From positions 1 through 50,746 of the forward strand of contig JAFGAL010000027.1 in the NCBI GenBank assembly GCA_016933695.1: a stretch of DNA of 50,746 nucleotides, read 5' to 3'. Source of the stretch: Candidatus Zixiibacteriota bacterium. Its GTDB lineage: Bacteria > Zixibacteria > MSB-5A5 > GN15 > PGXB01. The notes below the pieces were generated by a model. That model did no database searches. It had not been told where the DNA came from and saw only the letters and a program-made list of their open reading frames with translations. Positions 1 through 9,516 of the stretch are shown in pieces (positions within the stretch are counted from its first letter, which is position 1; the number at the start of each line of letters is the position of its first letter). The position numbers were made by a program, and so were the translations under genes.

Positions 1-92
1 GACACTCCACTTTGGATTACGCAAGTCCGGTTGACTTTGAAGAAAAGAATGTATATGCTAAAAAAAGTGTCTACTAAAACGAGGGAATCTCA
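1..92 (+). mobile_element. Right-end fragment of an IS3-family insertion sequence
   Basis: The first bases encode the end of an IS3-type transposase, and just after its stop lies a stretch (66-92) that looks like an IS3-family right inverted repeat. Read inward it begins TGAGATTCCC and ends ...GTAGACAC, so the element would end with CA at about position 92. The left end lies outside the window, so the partner repeat and any target duplication cannot be checked. The end position is inferred. Confidence 0.5.
3..77 (+). CDS. IS3-family transposase OrfB, C-terminal fragment (5' end outside window)
   Basis: Only the last 24 codons are present. They read HSTLDYASPVDFEE and onward to a TAA stop. 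The pattern H-S-T-L-x-Y-x-S-P-x-x-F-E is the usual C-terminal signature of the DDE integrase domain of IS3-family OrfB transposases. OrfB is the catalytic subunit for cut/copy-and-paste transposition. The fragment is intact as far as visible, so the element may be complete upstream. It is too short to assign an IS subgroup. Confidence 0.6.
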   Translation, partial: HSTLDYASPVDFEEKNVYAKKSVY

Positions 93-158
93 TCGCTGAC
101 CTACGCGAAGATCAAGATGTTAAAACTCCTTCGGAGATTTTGACCTACAAGAAATAAG

Positions 159-196
159 AAAACAAGGCAAGACCTTTCGATCCTGCCTTGTTTTAT
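159..196. terminator. Rho-independent terminator, probably bidirectional, after the E3 gene
   Basis: An 11-bp stem AAAACAAGGCA / TGCCTTGTTTT encloses a loop containing CCTTTCGAT. A-tracts and T-tracts lie on both sides, so it can work in both directions. It closes the minus-strand dehydrogenase operon, whose last gene ends at 239. Its loop resembles the hairpins at 36566 and 38030. Confidence 0.7.
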
Positions 197-238
197 AATA
201 GCGCTATTGGCTTATCAGTTTATCATTCTGTCATCCCG

Positions 239-1636
239 CTAATTCGGGATGTGGATGGCGCGTTTGTTGGCGTTCAGCGCCGCTTCCATCATCGCCTCGG
301 ATAACGTCGGATGCACTGCCATGATATGCCCCAAATCCTCGGCGGTTCCGTCCATTTCCATAATCGCCGTCCCGGTATAGATAATATCCCCGGCATGCGG
401 GCCGAAAATGTGTATCCCCAGCACCTCATCGGTGTCGGCATCGGCGATCACTTTCGTGAATCCGTCGGTCGCCAGTGTCGCAATCGCTTTGCCGACCGCG
501 CGGTACGGGAACATCCCGACTTTGATTTTTCGCCCGGCGTCTTTGGCCTCTTTCTCGGTCATGCCGACCCCGGCAATTTCCGGATCGCAAAACACCGCAT
601 ACGGGACCGCTTTCCAGTCGGCGCCCATCGATGATCCCGCAATCGAATCCACCGCCGCGATACCCTCGTGCGACGCCTTGTGCGCCAGAAGCATCCCGCC
701 GGCGACGTCGCCGATGGCAAAGATATTGCTGACATTCGAGCGCATGTGACGGTCGACTATCACGAAGCCCTTCGAGTCCAGCTTGACGCCCGCTTTCTCG
801 AGATTAAGTGCGGCGGTGTTGGGTTTCATCCCGGCCGCAACCAGCACCCATTCGAACGACATATTCTTGTTGCCGTCGGGCGTTTCGATCACGACTTCGA
901 CCGTACTGTCGCTTTTTTTGGATGACATCACTTTCGATGACAGGATGATCTCCATCCCCTGTTTCGTCAGTGCTTTTTCGCAGGCCGCCGACAGATCGGC
1001 ATCGAGCGTCGGCAGAACCGCAGGAAGCATTTCCACGATGGTCACCTTTGTGCCGAGGGTGGCATACACGGTCGCCATCTCCACTCCGATCGGCCCGGCG
1101 CCAACCACCAGCATGCTTTTCGGCAGGCCGGGAATATCGACCGCCTCGCGCGCGCCGATAATCATCCTGCCGTCATGCTTGAGCATCGGCAATTCCATCG
1201 GGGTGGTTCCGGTGGCGATAATGAAATTCTCGGACTCCACGGTCACGCGTTCGGACTTGGAGACGATTTCGATTTCTTTGTCGGAGACAAACGCCGCTTC
1301 GCCTTCGAATATTTTCACTTTGGCCTTGTCCAGCAGAAGCCGGACTCCGCCGGTGAGTCGTTTGACCGTGGCGTCTTTGTGTTTGCGGAGTTTGTCCAGA
1401 TCGACCGCGACCTTGTCGGCAATGACCCCGATTTTTTTGGCCTCCTCGATGGTCCGTTTCAATTCGGTGGCATACAGCAGGGTTTTGGAGGGAATGCACC
1501 CCCAGTTCAAACAGACTCCGCCGACATATTCCCGTTCGACGATGGCCGTTTTCAGCCCCAACTGCGCGGCGCGAATGGCGGCGACATACCCGCCCGGTCC
1601 GGCGCCGATCACCACCACTTGGAATTTTTCAGCCAT
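239..1636 (-). CDS. lpdA: Dihydrolipoyl dehydrogenase (E3 of 2-oxoacid dehydrogenase)
   Basis: A 465-residue FAD-dependent disulfide oxidoreductase, normal length for E3. It reoxidises the dihydrolipoyl group of E2 and passes electrons to NAD+. Visible motifs: N-terminal FAD-binding GAGPGGY (residues 11-17), the redox-active pair in GGVCLNWGCIPSK (Cys42 and Cys47), a second dinucleotide site VVGAGPIGVE in the middle for NAD, the FAD-binding AIGDVAGG, and the C-terminal active-site His442 and Glu447 in HPTLSE. The ATG start follows an AAGGA motif. It is the last gene of the E1alpha-E1beta-E2-E3 operon, 15 bases after the E2 stop, and is followed by a strong hairpin. The operon position makes it the dedicated E3 of this complex, although E3 enzymes are often shared between complexes. 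Confidence 0.96.
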   Translation of the reverse strand: MAEKFQVVVIGAGPGGYVAAIRAAQLGLKTAIVEREYVGGVCLNWGCIPSKTLLYATELKRTIEEAKKIGVIADKVAVDLDKLRKHKDATVKRLTGGVRLLLDKAKVKIFEGEAAFVSDKEIEIVSKSERVTVESENFIIATGTTPMELPMLKHDGRMIIGAREAVDIPGLPKSMLVVGAGPIGVEMATVYATLGTKVTIVEMLPAVLPTLDADLSAACEKALTKQGMEIILSSKVMSSKKSDSTVEVVIETPDGNKNMSFEWVLVAAGMKPNTAALNLEKAGVKLDSKGFVIVDRHMRSNVSNIFAIGDVAGGMLLAHKASHEGIAAVDSIAGSSMGADWKAVPYAVFCDPEIAGVGMTEKEAKDAGRKIKVGMFPYRAVGKAIATLATDGFTKVIADADTDEVLGIHIFGPHAGDIIYTGTAIMEMDGTAEDLGHIMAVHPTLSEAMMEAALNANKRAIHIPN

Positions 1637-1651
1637 ATATCAAATCCTTTG

Positions 1652-2935
1652 CTAAATAACCTCAACCAGCCAGCTGTCGGGATCCTCGAGGAACTCGATC
1701 ATCCGGCGTAAGAATTGCACGGCATAGCCGCCGTCGATCACGCGATGGTCGAACGAGAGGCCGAAATTCAGAATCGGCCTGATGATGATCTCTCCGTTAC
1801 GGACTATCGGTTTATCGACGATTTTATGCACGCCCAGAATCGCCACCTGCGGATGCGCGATAATCGGGGTCGATCCCAGCGCGCCCATCCCGCCGGCATT
1901 GGTAATCGAAATCGTGCCGCCGGTGATTTCATCCATCTTGAGCGTGTCGGCATTGGCCTTGTCGGCCAGGTCGCGCATATCTTTGGCGATCTGCAATACC
2001 GATTTTTGTTCGCAGTGTTTGATCACCGGGACAATCAGCGAATTGTCGCGCGCGACCGCCATACCGATATTGAAATATTTTTTCACGCGAAGTTCGTCGT
2101 TTTGATGCGTGGCGTTGATCCATGGGAAATCGCGGGCCGCGAAAATAATCGCCTTGGCGATAAACGGCAGGTAGGTGATCCTGACGCCGTGACGTTTTTC
2201 GATCCGGTCGACATTCTTGCGCCGCCATTCGCGCAGTTCATGCATATCGCATTCATCGAACGTCGTCACATGCGGGATCGTAAACGCCGACTTCACCATG
2301 CGTTCGCTGATCACCTTGCGCACGCCGGAAACCGGAATGACTTCTTCGGGTTCCTGATCGGGAAAAACGAAATCGGGTTTGATCAAATCGACTTTGTGAC
2401 GGCTGTCGATGTATTTGATCACGTCTTCCTTGGTCACGCGTCCATTGCCGCCGGTCCCCTGCACTTTTCGCAGGTCAATAAAATGCTCCCGCGCCAGACG
2501 ACGCACCACCGGCGATGATTTCACCGCCTTGATACCGCCCTCGATCGCTTCCTGGTTGGCATGAATCCCCATGCGCTCATGATGATCCAGCGTTCCGACG
2601 AATTCTTTCGGCGGCTCGGCCGCTTCCTGCTCCTGTGGAATGCGTTCCTCGCCGGATTCCGGTTTGGTTTCGAACGTGCGGGCCTGGGTGACTTCGCCCT
2701 CGACTTCCATGATGGCGATTTCCTTGCCGATCTCAACCACCGTGTCCGGGGCGACCAGATGCTTTTTCATGACACCGTCGTGCGGCGATGGGATTTCGAC
2801 ATTGATCTTGTCGGTCATGATCTCGACCAGCGGATCATCGACTTTGACCGTATCGCCTTCGTTTTTCAGCCACTTGACAATGGTGCCTTCCACGACCGAT
2901 TCACCGAGCGGCGGAACTACAACTTTATATTCCAT
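1652..2935 (-). CDS. Dihydrolipoyllysine-residue acyltransferase (E2 of 2-oxoacid dehydrogenase)
   Basis: A 427-residue E2 core enzyme that takes the acyl group from E1 on a swinging lipoyl arm and transfers it to CoA. Domains in order: one lipoyl domain (about residues 1-80) with the lipoylated lysine expected at Lys43 in MTDKINVEIPS; a charged Glu/Pro-rich linker (about 85-135); a peripheral-subunit-binding domain (about 138-177, SSPVVRRLAREH ... GRVTKEDV); and the catalytic domain (about 200-427) with the active-site signature DHRVIDGG, His397 and Asp401. The ATG has a very good ribosome site (GGGAGGAAAA). The single lipoyl domain and separate E1alpha/E1beta fit a branched-chain-type or Gram-positive-like pyruvate dehydrogenase. 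The substrate, pyruvate or branched-chain 2-oxoacids, cannot be decided from sequence alone. Confidence 0.94.
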   Translation of the reverse strand: MEYKVVVPPLGESVVEGTIVKWLKNEGDTVKVDDPLVEIMTDKINVEIPSPHDGVMKKHLVAPDTVVEIGKEIAIMEVEGEVTQARTFETKPESGEERIPQEQEAAEPPKEFVGTLDHHERMGIHANQEAIEGGIKAVKSSPVVRRLAREHFIDLRKVQGTGGNGRVTKEDVIKYIDSRHKVDLIKPDFVFPDQEPEEVIPVSGVRKVISERMVKSAFTIPHVTTFDECDMHELREWRRKNVDRIEKRHGVRITYLPFIAKAIIFAARDFPWINATHQNDELRVKKYFNIGMAVARDNSLIVPVIKHCEQKSVLQIAKDMRDLADKANADTLKMDEITGGTISITNAGGMGALGSTPIIAHPQVAILGVHKIVDKPIVRNGEIIIRPILNFGLSFDHRVIDGGYAVQFLRRMIEFLEDPDSWLVEVI

Positions 2936-2945
2936 TTTTCCTCCC

Positions 2946-3929
2946 TTAGTATGCCATCACTTTTTTCACGACCCGACCGATCTTCTCCGCGTTGGGCAGG
3001 AAGTAATGCTCCATCGGCGGTGCAAACGGAATCGCGGGCACATCCAGCCCGCACACCCGTGTCACCGGGGCGTCGAGATAATCGAACAACTCCTCGGCAA
3101 TCGCCGCGCCGACCTCGGCCATCACGCCGCCGGTTTTGGAGCTTTCCTGCACCAGCACCACCCGCGAGGTCTTTTTCACCGACTCGAAAATGGTTTCGCG
3201 ATCCCACGGCAGGATGGTGCGCATATCGATCAGCTCACAGGAGATACCGTCTTTTTCCAGTTGATCGACCGCCTCACGCGACCGATGCGCCATCAGGCCG
3301 TACGATACGATCGTAACGTCTTTGCCTTCCGTGCGAATCGCCGCCCTGCCGATCGGGACGGTGAAATCCTCTTCCGGCAAATCCTCTTTGATCCAGCGAT
3401 ACAGCCGCTTGTGCTCGAAAAAGATCACCGGGTCATCGCCCCTGATGGCCGATTTCAAGAGGCCTTTGGCATCATAGGGCGTGGACGGCAACAGGACGAT
3501 CAATCCCGGTTGTGAGAAAAACCATTGCTCGTTGATTTGCGAATGATACAGCCCGCCGCCGACATCGCCGCCGCAACAGACGCGAATCGTCATCGGGCTG
3601 GTCCACTGCGCCCCGGTGCGGTAGCGCATTTTGGCCATCTGCTGGATGATCTGGTCCATCGAGGGCGTAATGAAATCGGCGAACTGGATTTCCGCTACCG
3701 GTCGAAGTCCCACCATCGCCGCGCCGACCGATCCGCCCGCGATATACACTTCTGATATTGGGGCATCGATCACGCGTCGGGGACCGAACTTGTCCAGAAG
3801 CCCCTTGGTCGCCTTGAACACGCCGCCGTACAGGCCGATGTCCTGGCCGATCAGGAACACGTGCTCGTCGCGTTCCATCTCCTCGGCCATCGCCTGAGTA
3901 ATTGCTTCTATAAAGGTTGTTTTCTTCAT
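2946..3929 (-). CDS. 2-oxoacid dehydrogenase E1 component, beta subunit
   Basis: A 327-residue transketolase-like beta subunit of the heterotetrameric, thiamine-diphosphate-dependent E1. It starts MKKTTFIEAITQAMAEEM and shows the family segment VFLIGQDIGLYGGVFKATKGL and a C-terminal transketolase domain (DVTIVSYGLMAH, VVLVQESSKTGG). I place the start at the ATG at 3929, which follows GGGTGAGAGC. An in-frame TTG 15 bases further upstream overlaps the E1alpha stop and has no better ribosome site. The gene lies 11 bases after the E1alpha stop and 10 bases before E2, so the three are almost certainly translated from one message. The E1 alpha/beta pair performs the rate-limiting decarboxylation and reductive acylation of E2. 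Confidence 0.94.
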   Translation of the reverse strand: MKKTTFIEAITQAMAEEMERDEHVFLIGQDIGLYGGVFKATKGLLDKFGPRRVIDAPISEVYIAGGSVGAAMVGLRPVAEIQFADFITPSMDQIIQQMAKMRYRTGAQWTSPMTIRVCCGGDVGGGLYHSQINEQWFFSQPGLIVLLPSTPYDAKGLLKSAIRGDDPVIFFEHKRLYRWIKEDLPEEDFTVPIGRAAIRTEGKDVTIVSYGLMAHRSREAVDQLEKDGISCELIDMRTILPWDRETIFESVKKTSRVVLVQESSKTGGVMAEVGAAIAEELFDYLDAPVTRVCGLDVPAIPFAPPMEHYFLPNAEKIGRVVKKVMAY

Positions 3930-3940
3930 GCTCTCACCCG

Positions 3941-4984
3941 TCAATACTCATCGCGTCTGACCGGAAACTGCTCCGAATAGACGTCGATATAGGCTTCTTC
4001 CGGTTCGGCGTATTTTTCTTTTTCGCAGGCGTCAATCGCCGCGTCGATTTCCTGGTTGACCTCGACCACGATCGCTTCGCGCTTTTCCGTGGTTAAAATT
4101 CCCAGGTCCTGAAGCAGGCGATCCGCGCGATCCAGGGGGTCTTTACGCCGCCACTCGTCGATTTCGTCCTGCGTGCGGTAATCGGCGGGATCGATTTCGG
4201 AATGGCCATACCAGCGGTAGGTCTTGCATTCGATCAACGTCGGGCCTTCCCCGGCACGGGCGCGGGCGATTGCCTCGGCGGCGGTTTGGTGCACCAATAC
4301 GATATCGTTGCCGTCGATGGTGACGCCGGGGAATCCGTAGGCCTTGGCGCGATCGGCGAAATGCTTGATACCGGCCTGCATCGTCGCCGGGACCGATTCC
4401 GCCCAGAGATTGTTCTGGCAGATATACACAATTGGCAGTTTGTGAATACCGGCGAAATTGAGCGCTTCATGCCAGCCGCCACGCGACGTCGCCCCTTCGC
4501 CGAAAAATGCCAGCACGACATTATCTTTTTTCTGAATCCAGAAGCCCATGGCACAGCCGGTGCCGACAATGGTTTGCCCGGCCAGGGTTGAGGAGGGCGA
4601 AATGACGCCCTTGGCGCGCCAGCCGTAATGGCACGGATGCGTTTTTCCCTTGTCGGGCGAGTTGATTCGCGCATACACCTGCGCGACGATATGCACCAGC
4701 GGGATGCCCTTGGTGACCGCGGCGCCGATCTCGCGATGCGAGGGCGCAATGATATCCTCTTCGCGGGTGCCATAGGTCGGGCCGACCGTGGTAGCTTCCT
4801 GACCCACCGCGGAAAAATAAGTTCCCGCGAACCTCCCCTGGCGGAATAATTTGCGGAAACGCTCGTCGAGCGTCCGCGTTTTCAGCAGATTGGTGTACAA
4901 TCCCATCAGCGTCTCTTCCGACAGCCCGATATTTTTCAGGGTCGGTTTCGACACTGCGGTTTTGCTTTTCGTTTTGGCAGGCAT
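3941..4984 (-). CDS. 2-oxoacid dehydrogenase E1 component, alpha subunit
   Basis: A 347-residue alpha subunit that holds the thiamine diphosphate. The cofactor and Mg-binding motif is visible as GEGATSRGGWHEALNFAG followed about 25 residues later by QNN (the GDG...NN motif of ThDP enzymes). The segment PSHREIGAAVTKGIP and the phosphorylation-loop-like YRWYGHSEIDPADYR are typical of the pyruvate/branched-chain E1alpha family. The start is the ATG at 4984, with GGAGG just upstream; an adjacent in-frame TTG is less likely. First gene of the operon, with a clear minus-strand promoter at 5012-5039. Substrate preference (pyruvate versus branched-chain 2-oxoacids) is not determined. Confidence 0.94.
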   Translation of the reverse strand: MPAKTKSKTAVSKPTLKNIGLSEETLMGLYTNLLKTRTLDERFRKLFRQGRFAGTYFSAVGQEATTVGPTYGTREEDIIAPSHREIGAAVTKGIPLVHIVAQVYARINSPDKGKTHPCHYGWRAKGVISPSSTLAGQTIVGTGCAMGFWIQKKDNVVLAFFGEGATSRGGWHEALNFAGIHKLPIVYICQNNLWAESVPATMQAGIKHFADRAKAYGFPGVTIDGNDIVLVHQTAAEAIARARAGEGPTLIECKTYRWYGHSEIDPADYRTQDEIDEWRRKDPLDRADRLLQDLGILTTEKREAIVVEVNQEIDAAIDACEKEKYAEPEEAYIDVYSEQFPVRRDEY

Positions 4985-5011
4985 CAAACCTCCGTCTCAT
5001 GTATACACAGT

Positions 5012-5039
5012 AGTATATATTTTTTTCGTGATAAGGCAA
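5012..5039 (-). promoter_or_regulatory. Sigma-70-type promoter for the 2-oxoacid dehydrogenase operon
   Basis: On the minus strand TTGCCT (5039-5034) and TATACT (5017-5012) are separated by 16 bases. Transcription would begin near 5005, about 20 bases before the E1alpha ATG, leaving room for the GGAGG ribosome site. Strength and regulation are inferred only. Confidence 0.5.
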
Positions 5040-5273
5040 GACTCACACTCCGCGACCGCGGAAAAAAAGAACACGCCATCCGGGCAAAGCCCGCGAACAT
5101 ATGCTCCCTCCCATTTTTTGCCGTAGGTCGGCCTCCCATCATGTCTTTACCGTATACCCCATCGATGTCTCAAGAAAATGATACGCATCGACGATAGCAA
5201 AACGCGATGCGCGTTTTCCGCCAAAAATAGATACGGCAGTATGCCACATTTACCTCCCGGAGTCAATCGAAGA

Positions 5274-5301
5274 TTGACAATTCCGTCGTGTCCATTATAA
5301 T
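5274..5301 (+). promoter_or_regulatory. Consensus sigma-70 promoter P1 upstream of the ACIII operon
   Basis: Perfect TTGACA (5274-5279) and perfect TATAAT (5296-5301) with a 16-base spacer, on the plus strand. It points toward actA, about 570 bases away. Confidence 0.6.
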
Positions 5302-5351
5302 TATGATATAACACGTGTTCCGCACATTCGTTTCCGAAGAAAGCATAATAA

Positions 5352-5380
5352 TTGACAAGGTTTATCCACGGCCTTATATT
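5352..5380 (+). promoter_or_regulatory. Sigma-70-type promoter P2 upstream of the ACIII operon
   Basis: TTGACA (5352-5357) and TATATT (5375-5380) with a 17-base spacer, 78 bases downstream of P1 and in the same direction. The spacer contains TTATCCACG, one mismatch from a DnaA box (TTATCCACA), probably by chance. Confidence 0.55.
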
Positions 5381-5873
5381 GACAGACGATATTGCGGCAA
5401 TCGACTAACATCATTGTAAAATAATGCACAAAAAACGAGCGGAATGTGCGTATTGGTTACAGATGCCGATTCGGCATGAAATCATCCGCCGCCCGGAGAT
5501 GACATGATGACGTTTTTCTCGCACCGGTTACAACGATATCATCCCCTGCATTTCTCGGCAACGGTCCGGTGTCTTGTCGAGAATAAAAGGCCCGTGTTAC
5601 GCACCGAATCGGTTTTTTATGTACTCAAGAGTACTGTTTATCGCAAGTTTTTTCCGTTGATGGTATGATTTGGCTGGATTTATTCAATAACAGCGATTAT
5701 CTTTGAAATTCAATTCAAAACGCCGGCAACTAATGCAGGGAAGTATGAACGGGCTGAGACAATCCGGGAAGTTTATTGTTATTATTGTAACCGCCGGTTC
5801 GCAATATTCCCCGCCTCGACAGTGAAGGCGTGTTAGTACGGTAACGGAAACAGCCTGACGGAAGGACCGACGG

Positions 5874-6521
5874 GTGGCGCAGCTCTTTCCAAAATGGACC
5901 AATCATTTCCCCACGGTGGCCGCGGTCGCGGGATTCGTCGTGACGGTGCTGGTGGTCGGATTCGTGTGGTATTATTTTTCGCCGTGGTACACCGACGTCG
6001 GTTACCGTCCCCCACAACCGATTTCGTACAGTCACAAACTGCATGCCGGCGATCTCGGCATGGACTGCCGGTATTGCCACAATTATGTCGAAATGTCACC
6101 GCATGCCAATGTTCCAGCGACTCAGACCTGTATGAACTGTCATACCCTGATTTTGACCGAAAGCGATTTTTTGCTTCCCGTGCGCGAGAGTTGGAAGACG
6201 AAAGAACCGATTGCCTGGAATCGCGTGCACAAAGTGCCGGATTATGCCTATTTCAACCACAGTGCGCATATGGACGCGGGGATCGGGTGTTACGATTGTC
6301 ACGGCAATATCGCCGACATGGTCGTGGTCCAGCAAAAACAGCCGCTGAGCATGGGCTGGTGTCTGGATTGTCACCGCAATCCCGACGCCCATCTGCGACC
6401 GCATGGGGAGTTGACCAATATGTCCTGGACGCCGCCGGACAATCAAAAGGCGTTCGCGGAGAACCTGAAAAAAGAAAAGCAGCTGGCGCCGCCGGAAGAC
6501 TGTTCCGGGTGTCACCGTTGA
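5874..6521 (+). CDS. actA: Alternative Complex III subunit ActA, membrane-anchored pentaheme cytochrome c
   Basis: A 215-residue protein with one N-terminal membrane segment (about residues 13-34) that anchors it on the outer face of the cytoplasmic membrane, followed by five CxxCH heme c sites: CRYCH, CMNCH, CYDCH, CLDCH and CSGCH. Five hemes and this gene order match ActA of ACIII, which carries electrons from the iron-sulfur subunit toward soluble or membrane cytochrome c. The start is the GTG at 5874, with GGAAGGA about 8 bases upstream; this gives a short cytoplasmic N-terminus and a clean membrane helix. Its stop lies 6 bases before actB. First gene of the actABCDEF operon. Confidence 0.93.
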   Translation: MAQLFPKWTNHFPTVAAVAGFVVTVLVVGFVWYYFSPWYTDVGYRPPQPISYSHKLHAGDLGMDCRYCHNYVEMSPHANVPATQTCMNCHTLILTESDFLLPVRESWKTKEPIAWNRVHKVPDYAYFNHSAHMDAGIGCYDCHGNIADMVVVQQKQPLSMGWCLDCHRNPDAHLRPHGELTNMSWTPPDNQKAFAENLKKEKQLAPPEDCSGCHR

Positions 6522-6527
6522 TATACT

Positions 6528-9500
6528 ATGAACAGGCCTGAGAAAACATACTGGCAGAGTCTCGATCAGAAACGCGACGGCAAAGCGTACCGTCGGCGGC
6601 TGTTGCGGGAGTATGAAGAAAGCACGCGGACACCGTCGCAGGTGAGTCGTCGCGACTTTCTGGCCGTCATGGGCGCCTCGCTGGCCTTGGCCGGACTGGC
6701 GGGATGCCGCCGCCCCGTGGAGAAAATCATTCCGTACGTGGCGCAACCCGAGGAGATCATTCCCGGGATTGCCAATTACTATGCCACCACCATGCCACTG
6801 GGGACATCGGCATACGGCCTGATCGTGGAATGCCATGAAGGCCGCCCGACCAAGATCGAAGGCAATCCGCATCACCCGACAACGCGCGGCGCGACCGATC
6901 ATCTCATACAGGCGGCGATTTTAGGATTGTACGATCCCGATCGTTCCGGAAAGGTCCTGCACACCGGTGCGGAAAAAACGTTTGATGACTTTGTCGCATT
7001 CTGGCTTGAGCAGTACGATACGTTTATTAATAACAAGGGCGAGGGGCTGGCGATCCTGTCCGAATCGTTCGCGTCTCCCACCCTGGCGCGGCTGAAACGG
7101 CAATTTCAGAACACCTTCCCGAAAGCGATCTGGATTTCCCATGAACCGCTCGACAACGAGCATATCCGGCAGGCAACCGAACGTCTTGCGGGAAAAACCC
7201 TGGAACCGCGCTATGATTTCGCCAAGGCGGGCATTATTCTCGCCGTCGATTCGGATTTTCTGTACGGCGAGGGAGATCATCTCATCGCCGCCGCCGATTT
7301 CGCGTCCCGTCGCGGGACCGCCGACGCACACGGCACGATGAACCGCCTGTATGCGGTGGAAAGCGCGTTTACCGTCACCGGCAGTATGGCCGATCATCGC
7401 CGCCCCGGCGTTCCCAATATGATCGGCAACTATGTGCTGGCCGTGGCGACGGAACTGAAAAGACGCGGGAAATACCCCTACGACGACCTTCCCGGACGGT
7501 TGCACGGTGCACTGGATCATGCCTGGCTGAAAGCCGTTGTCGATGATCTGGTGGATGCCGGGCCGGACGGCTTGATTCTGGCCGGAAACCGGCAACCCGC
7601 CTGGGTGCACGAACTGATCATCAAAATCCAATCCGGTCTGGGGCAAGTCGGCAGTACCGTGAAATATGTCCGGAGAAACGATGTTTCCTATTCCCGGCTG
7701 TCTGATCTTAACCGTCTGGTCAATAACATGCGAGACGGCAACGTGACAACGCTGGTCATGCTGGGAGGCAACCCGGTGTATAGCGCCCCCAAAGACTTCG
7801 GCTTTGCATCCGCCCTGCAAAAAGTAACGCATTCGATTCATCTGAGTGCATATGTCGATGAAACCTCGCGCCTTGCCGAATGGCATCTTCCCCGTGCGCA
7901 TTTTCTGGAAAGCTGGGGCGATGCGGTCGCGATCGACGGTACGGCAAGTGTCATCCAGCCGATGATCGCGCCGTTATTCGACGGGCACTCCGACGTGGAG
8001 CTGTTCTCCCTGCTGGCGACCGGCACTGCTGAACGCGCCTATGATATGGTGCGCACCACCTGGCAGGATAAAATCAAAAACGATTTCGAGTCCGGCTGGC
8101 GGAGAATATTGCATGATGGGATTAACACAACCGACGGCAATACATCGGAAATCGTCGATTTCAGGCCGGATGCGAATCTGGATATCACTATCCCGATGAC
8201 CACCCCGACCACCGACAGTCTCGACGTGGTCTATATACCGTCGGCGTTGTACGACGGGAGATTCGCCAACAACGGATGGTTGCAGGAGTTTCCCGATCCC
8301 ATTACCAAGCTGGCCTGGGACAATGCCGCACTGGTCTCCGCCGCAACCGCCGACAGCCTGCAGGTAACAAACGGCGACTTGGTGCTACTGGCACTCAAAG
8401 AACATGAAGTGCGACTCCCGATCTGGATCTGCCCCGGACTGGCCGGTAATACGGTGGTACTTCCTCTGGGATACGGTCGCGACACAATTGGCCGGGTTGC
8501 CGACGGGGTCGGTTTCGATACGTACAAAGTTCGGTTGTCCGACGGCATGTATATCGCCCGTGGTGCGACTCTGCAAAAAACCGGTGAAACGTATGTCATG
8601 GCCACCACGCAGGATCACAACCGCATGGCCGATCGTCCGATTGTCCGCGAGGGAACCCTGACTGAATATCAGGAGCATCCCGAATTCGCCAAAGAAATGG
8701 TCGAACATCCGCCGCTCAAATCGATTTACCGCGAACACGATTACAGCACCGGCTATCAATGGGGTATGGTGATTGATTTGAACAAATGTATCGGGTGCGG
8801 GGCCTGCACGATCGCCTGCCAGTGTGAGAACAATATCCCCATTGTCGGCAAGGAGCAGGTGCACCACGGCCGGGAAATGCACTGGGTGCGTATCGACCGT
8901 TATTTCGCCGGCGACGAGAACGATCCCGCAATCGTGCACATGCCGGTTCCCTGCCAGCAATGCGAAAACGCCCCGTGCGAGTCGGTGTGCCCGGTGGCGG
9001 CGACCGTGCATGACAAGGAAGGCCTGAACAATATGACGTACAACCGCTGTATCGGGACACGGTATTGCTCGAACAACTGTCCCTACAAAGTGCGGCGGTT
9101 TAATTTCTTCAATTATACCAGTGACATGCCGGAGGTGGTCCGGATGGCGCAGAATCCGGATGTCACGGTGCGGTTCCGCGGTGTCATGGAAAAATGCACG
9201 TTCTGCACCCAGCGTATCAGCCGCGCCAAAATAAAGGCCAACCAGGACGGGCGCGAGCTTGTCGACGGCGAGGTCCAGACCGCCTGTCAGCAGGCCTGCC
9301 CGACCAAAGCAATAGCATTCGGCAATATTAACGATGCGGATTCGCACGTGACCGGATTGAAACGACTCCCGCGCAATTATGCACTGCTGGGAGAGTTTAA
9401 TACCAAACCGAGAACGTCGTACCTGGCGAAATTGCGCAACCCGCATCCCCTGTTGGAGCGGCGCGCAAAAAAGACCGGGCATGATATAGATCACGGATAA
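6528..9500 (+). CDS. actB: Alternative Complex III subunit ActB, fused molybdopterin-oxidoreductase-like and iron-sulfur protein
   Basis: A 990-residue fusion. An N-terminal extension leads to a Tat-like signal [21 protein letters not shown] (about residues 40-60). Then comes a molybdopterin-oxidoreductase-like domain (about 60-700), which in known ACIII binds no molybdenum cofactor, and a ferredoxin-type domain (about 740-950). Cysteine motifs of the second part: [45 protein letters not shown] and CQQACP, enough for three [4Fe-4S] and one [3Fe-4S] cluster as in characterised ACIII. It transfers electrons from quinol oxidation to the hemes of ActA and ActE. The Tat-like motif is preceded by about 40 residues, as is usual for ActB. 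Together with ActC it forms the quinol-oxidising core. Confidence 0.94.
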   Translation: MNRPEKTYWQSLDQKRDGKAYRRRLLREYEESTRTPSQVSRRDFLAVMGASLALAGLAGCRRPVEKIIPYVAQPEEIIPGIANYYATTMPLGTSAYGLIVECHEGRPTKIEGNPHHPTTRGATDHLIQAAILGLYDPDRSGKVLHTGAEKTFDDFVAFWLEQYDTFINNKGEGLAILSESFASPTLARLKRQFQNTFPKAIWISHEPLDNEHIRQATERLAGKTLEPRYDFAKAGIILAVDSDFLYGEGDHLIAAADFASRRGTADAHGTMNRLYAVESAFTVTGSMADHRRPGVPNMIGNYVLAVATELKRRGKYPYDDLPGRLHGALDHAWLKAVVDDLVDAGPDGLILAGNRQPAWVHELIIKIQSGLGQVGSTVKYVRRNDVSYSRLSDLNRLVNNMRDGNVTTLVMLGGNPVYSAPKDFGFASALQKVTHSIHLSAYVDETSRLAEWHLPRAHFLESWGDAVAIDGTASVIQPMIAPLFDGHSDVELFSLLATGTAERAYDMVRTTWQDKIKNDFESGWRRILHDGINTTDGNTSEIVDFRPDANLDITIPMTTPTTDSLDVVYIPSALYDGRFANNGWLQEFPDPITKLAWDNAALVSAATADSLQVTNGDLVLLALKEHEVRLPIWICPGLAGNTVVLPLGYGRDTIGRVADGVGFDTYKVRLSDGMYIARGATLQKTGETYVMATTQDHNRMADRPIVREGTLTEYQEHPEFAKEMVEHPPLKSIYREHDYSTGYQWGMVIDLNKCIGCGACTIACQCENNIPIVGKEQVHHGREMHWVRIDRYFAGDENDPAIVHMPVPCQQCENAPCESVCPVAATVHDKEGLNNMTYNRCIGTRYCSNNCPYKVRRFNFFNYTSDMPEVVRMAQNPDVTVRFRGVMEKCTFCTQRISRAKIKANQDGRELVDGEVQTACQQACPTKAIAFGNINDADSHVTGLKRLPRNYALLGEFNTKPRTSYLAKLRNPHPLLERRAKKTGHDIDHG

Positions 9501-9516
9501 GATACGGAATAGTATT

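Larger units (their letters stand above)
5040..5873. other. Long divergent intergenic region between the dehydrogenase and ACIII operons
   Basis: About 830 bases with no convincing gene on either strand; short open frames here lack ribosome sites and family features. It holds two good plus-strand promoters (listed separately), a 14-bp perfect palindrome GTACTCAAGAGTAC at 5621-5634, and the inverted repeat TTTGAA...TTCAAA at 5702-5719. If the two promoters drive actA, the leader is about 490-570 bases, unusually long. A small RNA or leader element in this space is possible but not shown. Confidence 0.4.

Noticed and set aside
783..1655. Long open frame opposite lpdA on the plus strand (290 codons), and similar frames opposite E2 and E1alpha
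   Set aside because: They are antisense shadows of GC-rich coding sequence, have no ribosome site or family pattern, and overlap enzymes with full motifs.
5361..5371. DnaA box / origin
   Set aside because: One near-consensus 9-mer within a promoter spacer; no cluster of boxes and no dnaA/dnaN nearby.
6528..9500. ActB as an active molybdopterin oxidoreductase
   Set aside because: Its gene context and fusion to the iron-sulfur part are those of ACIII, where this domain has no molybdenum cofactor.
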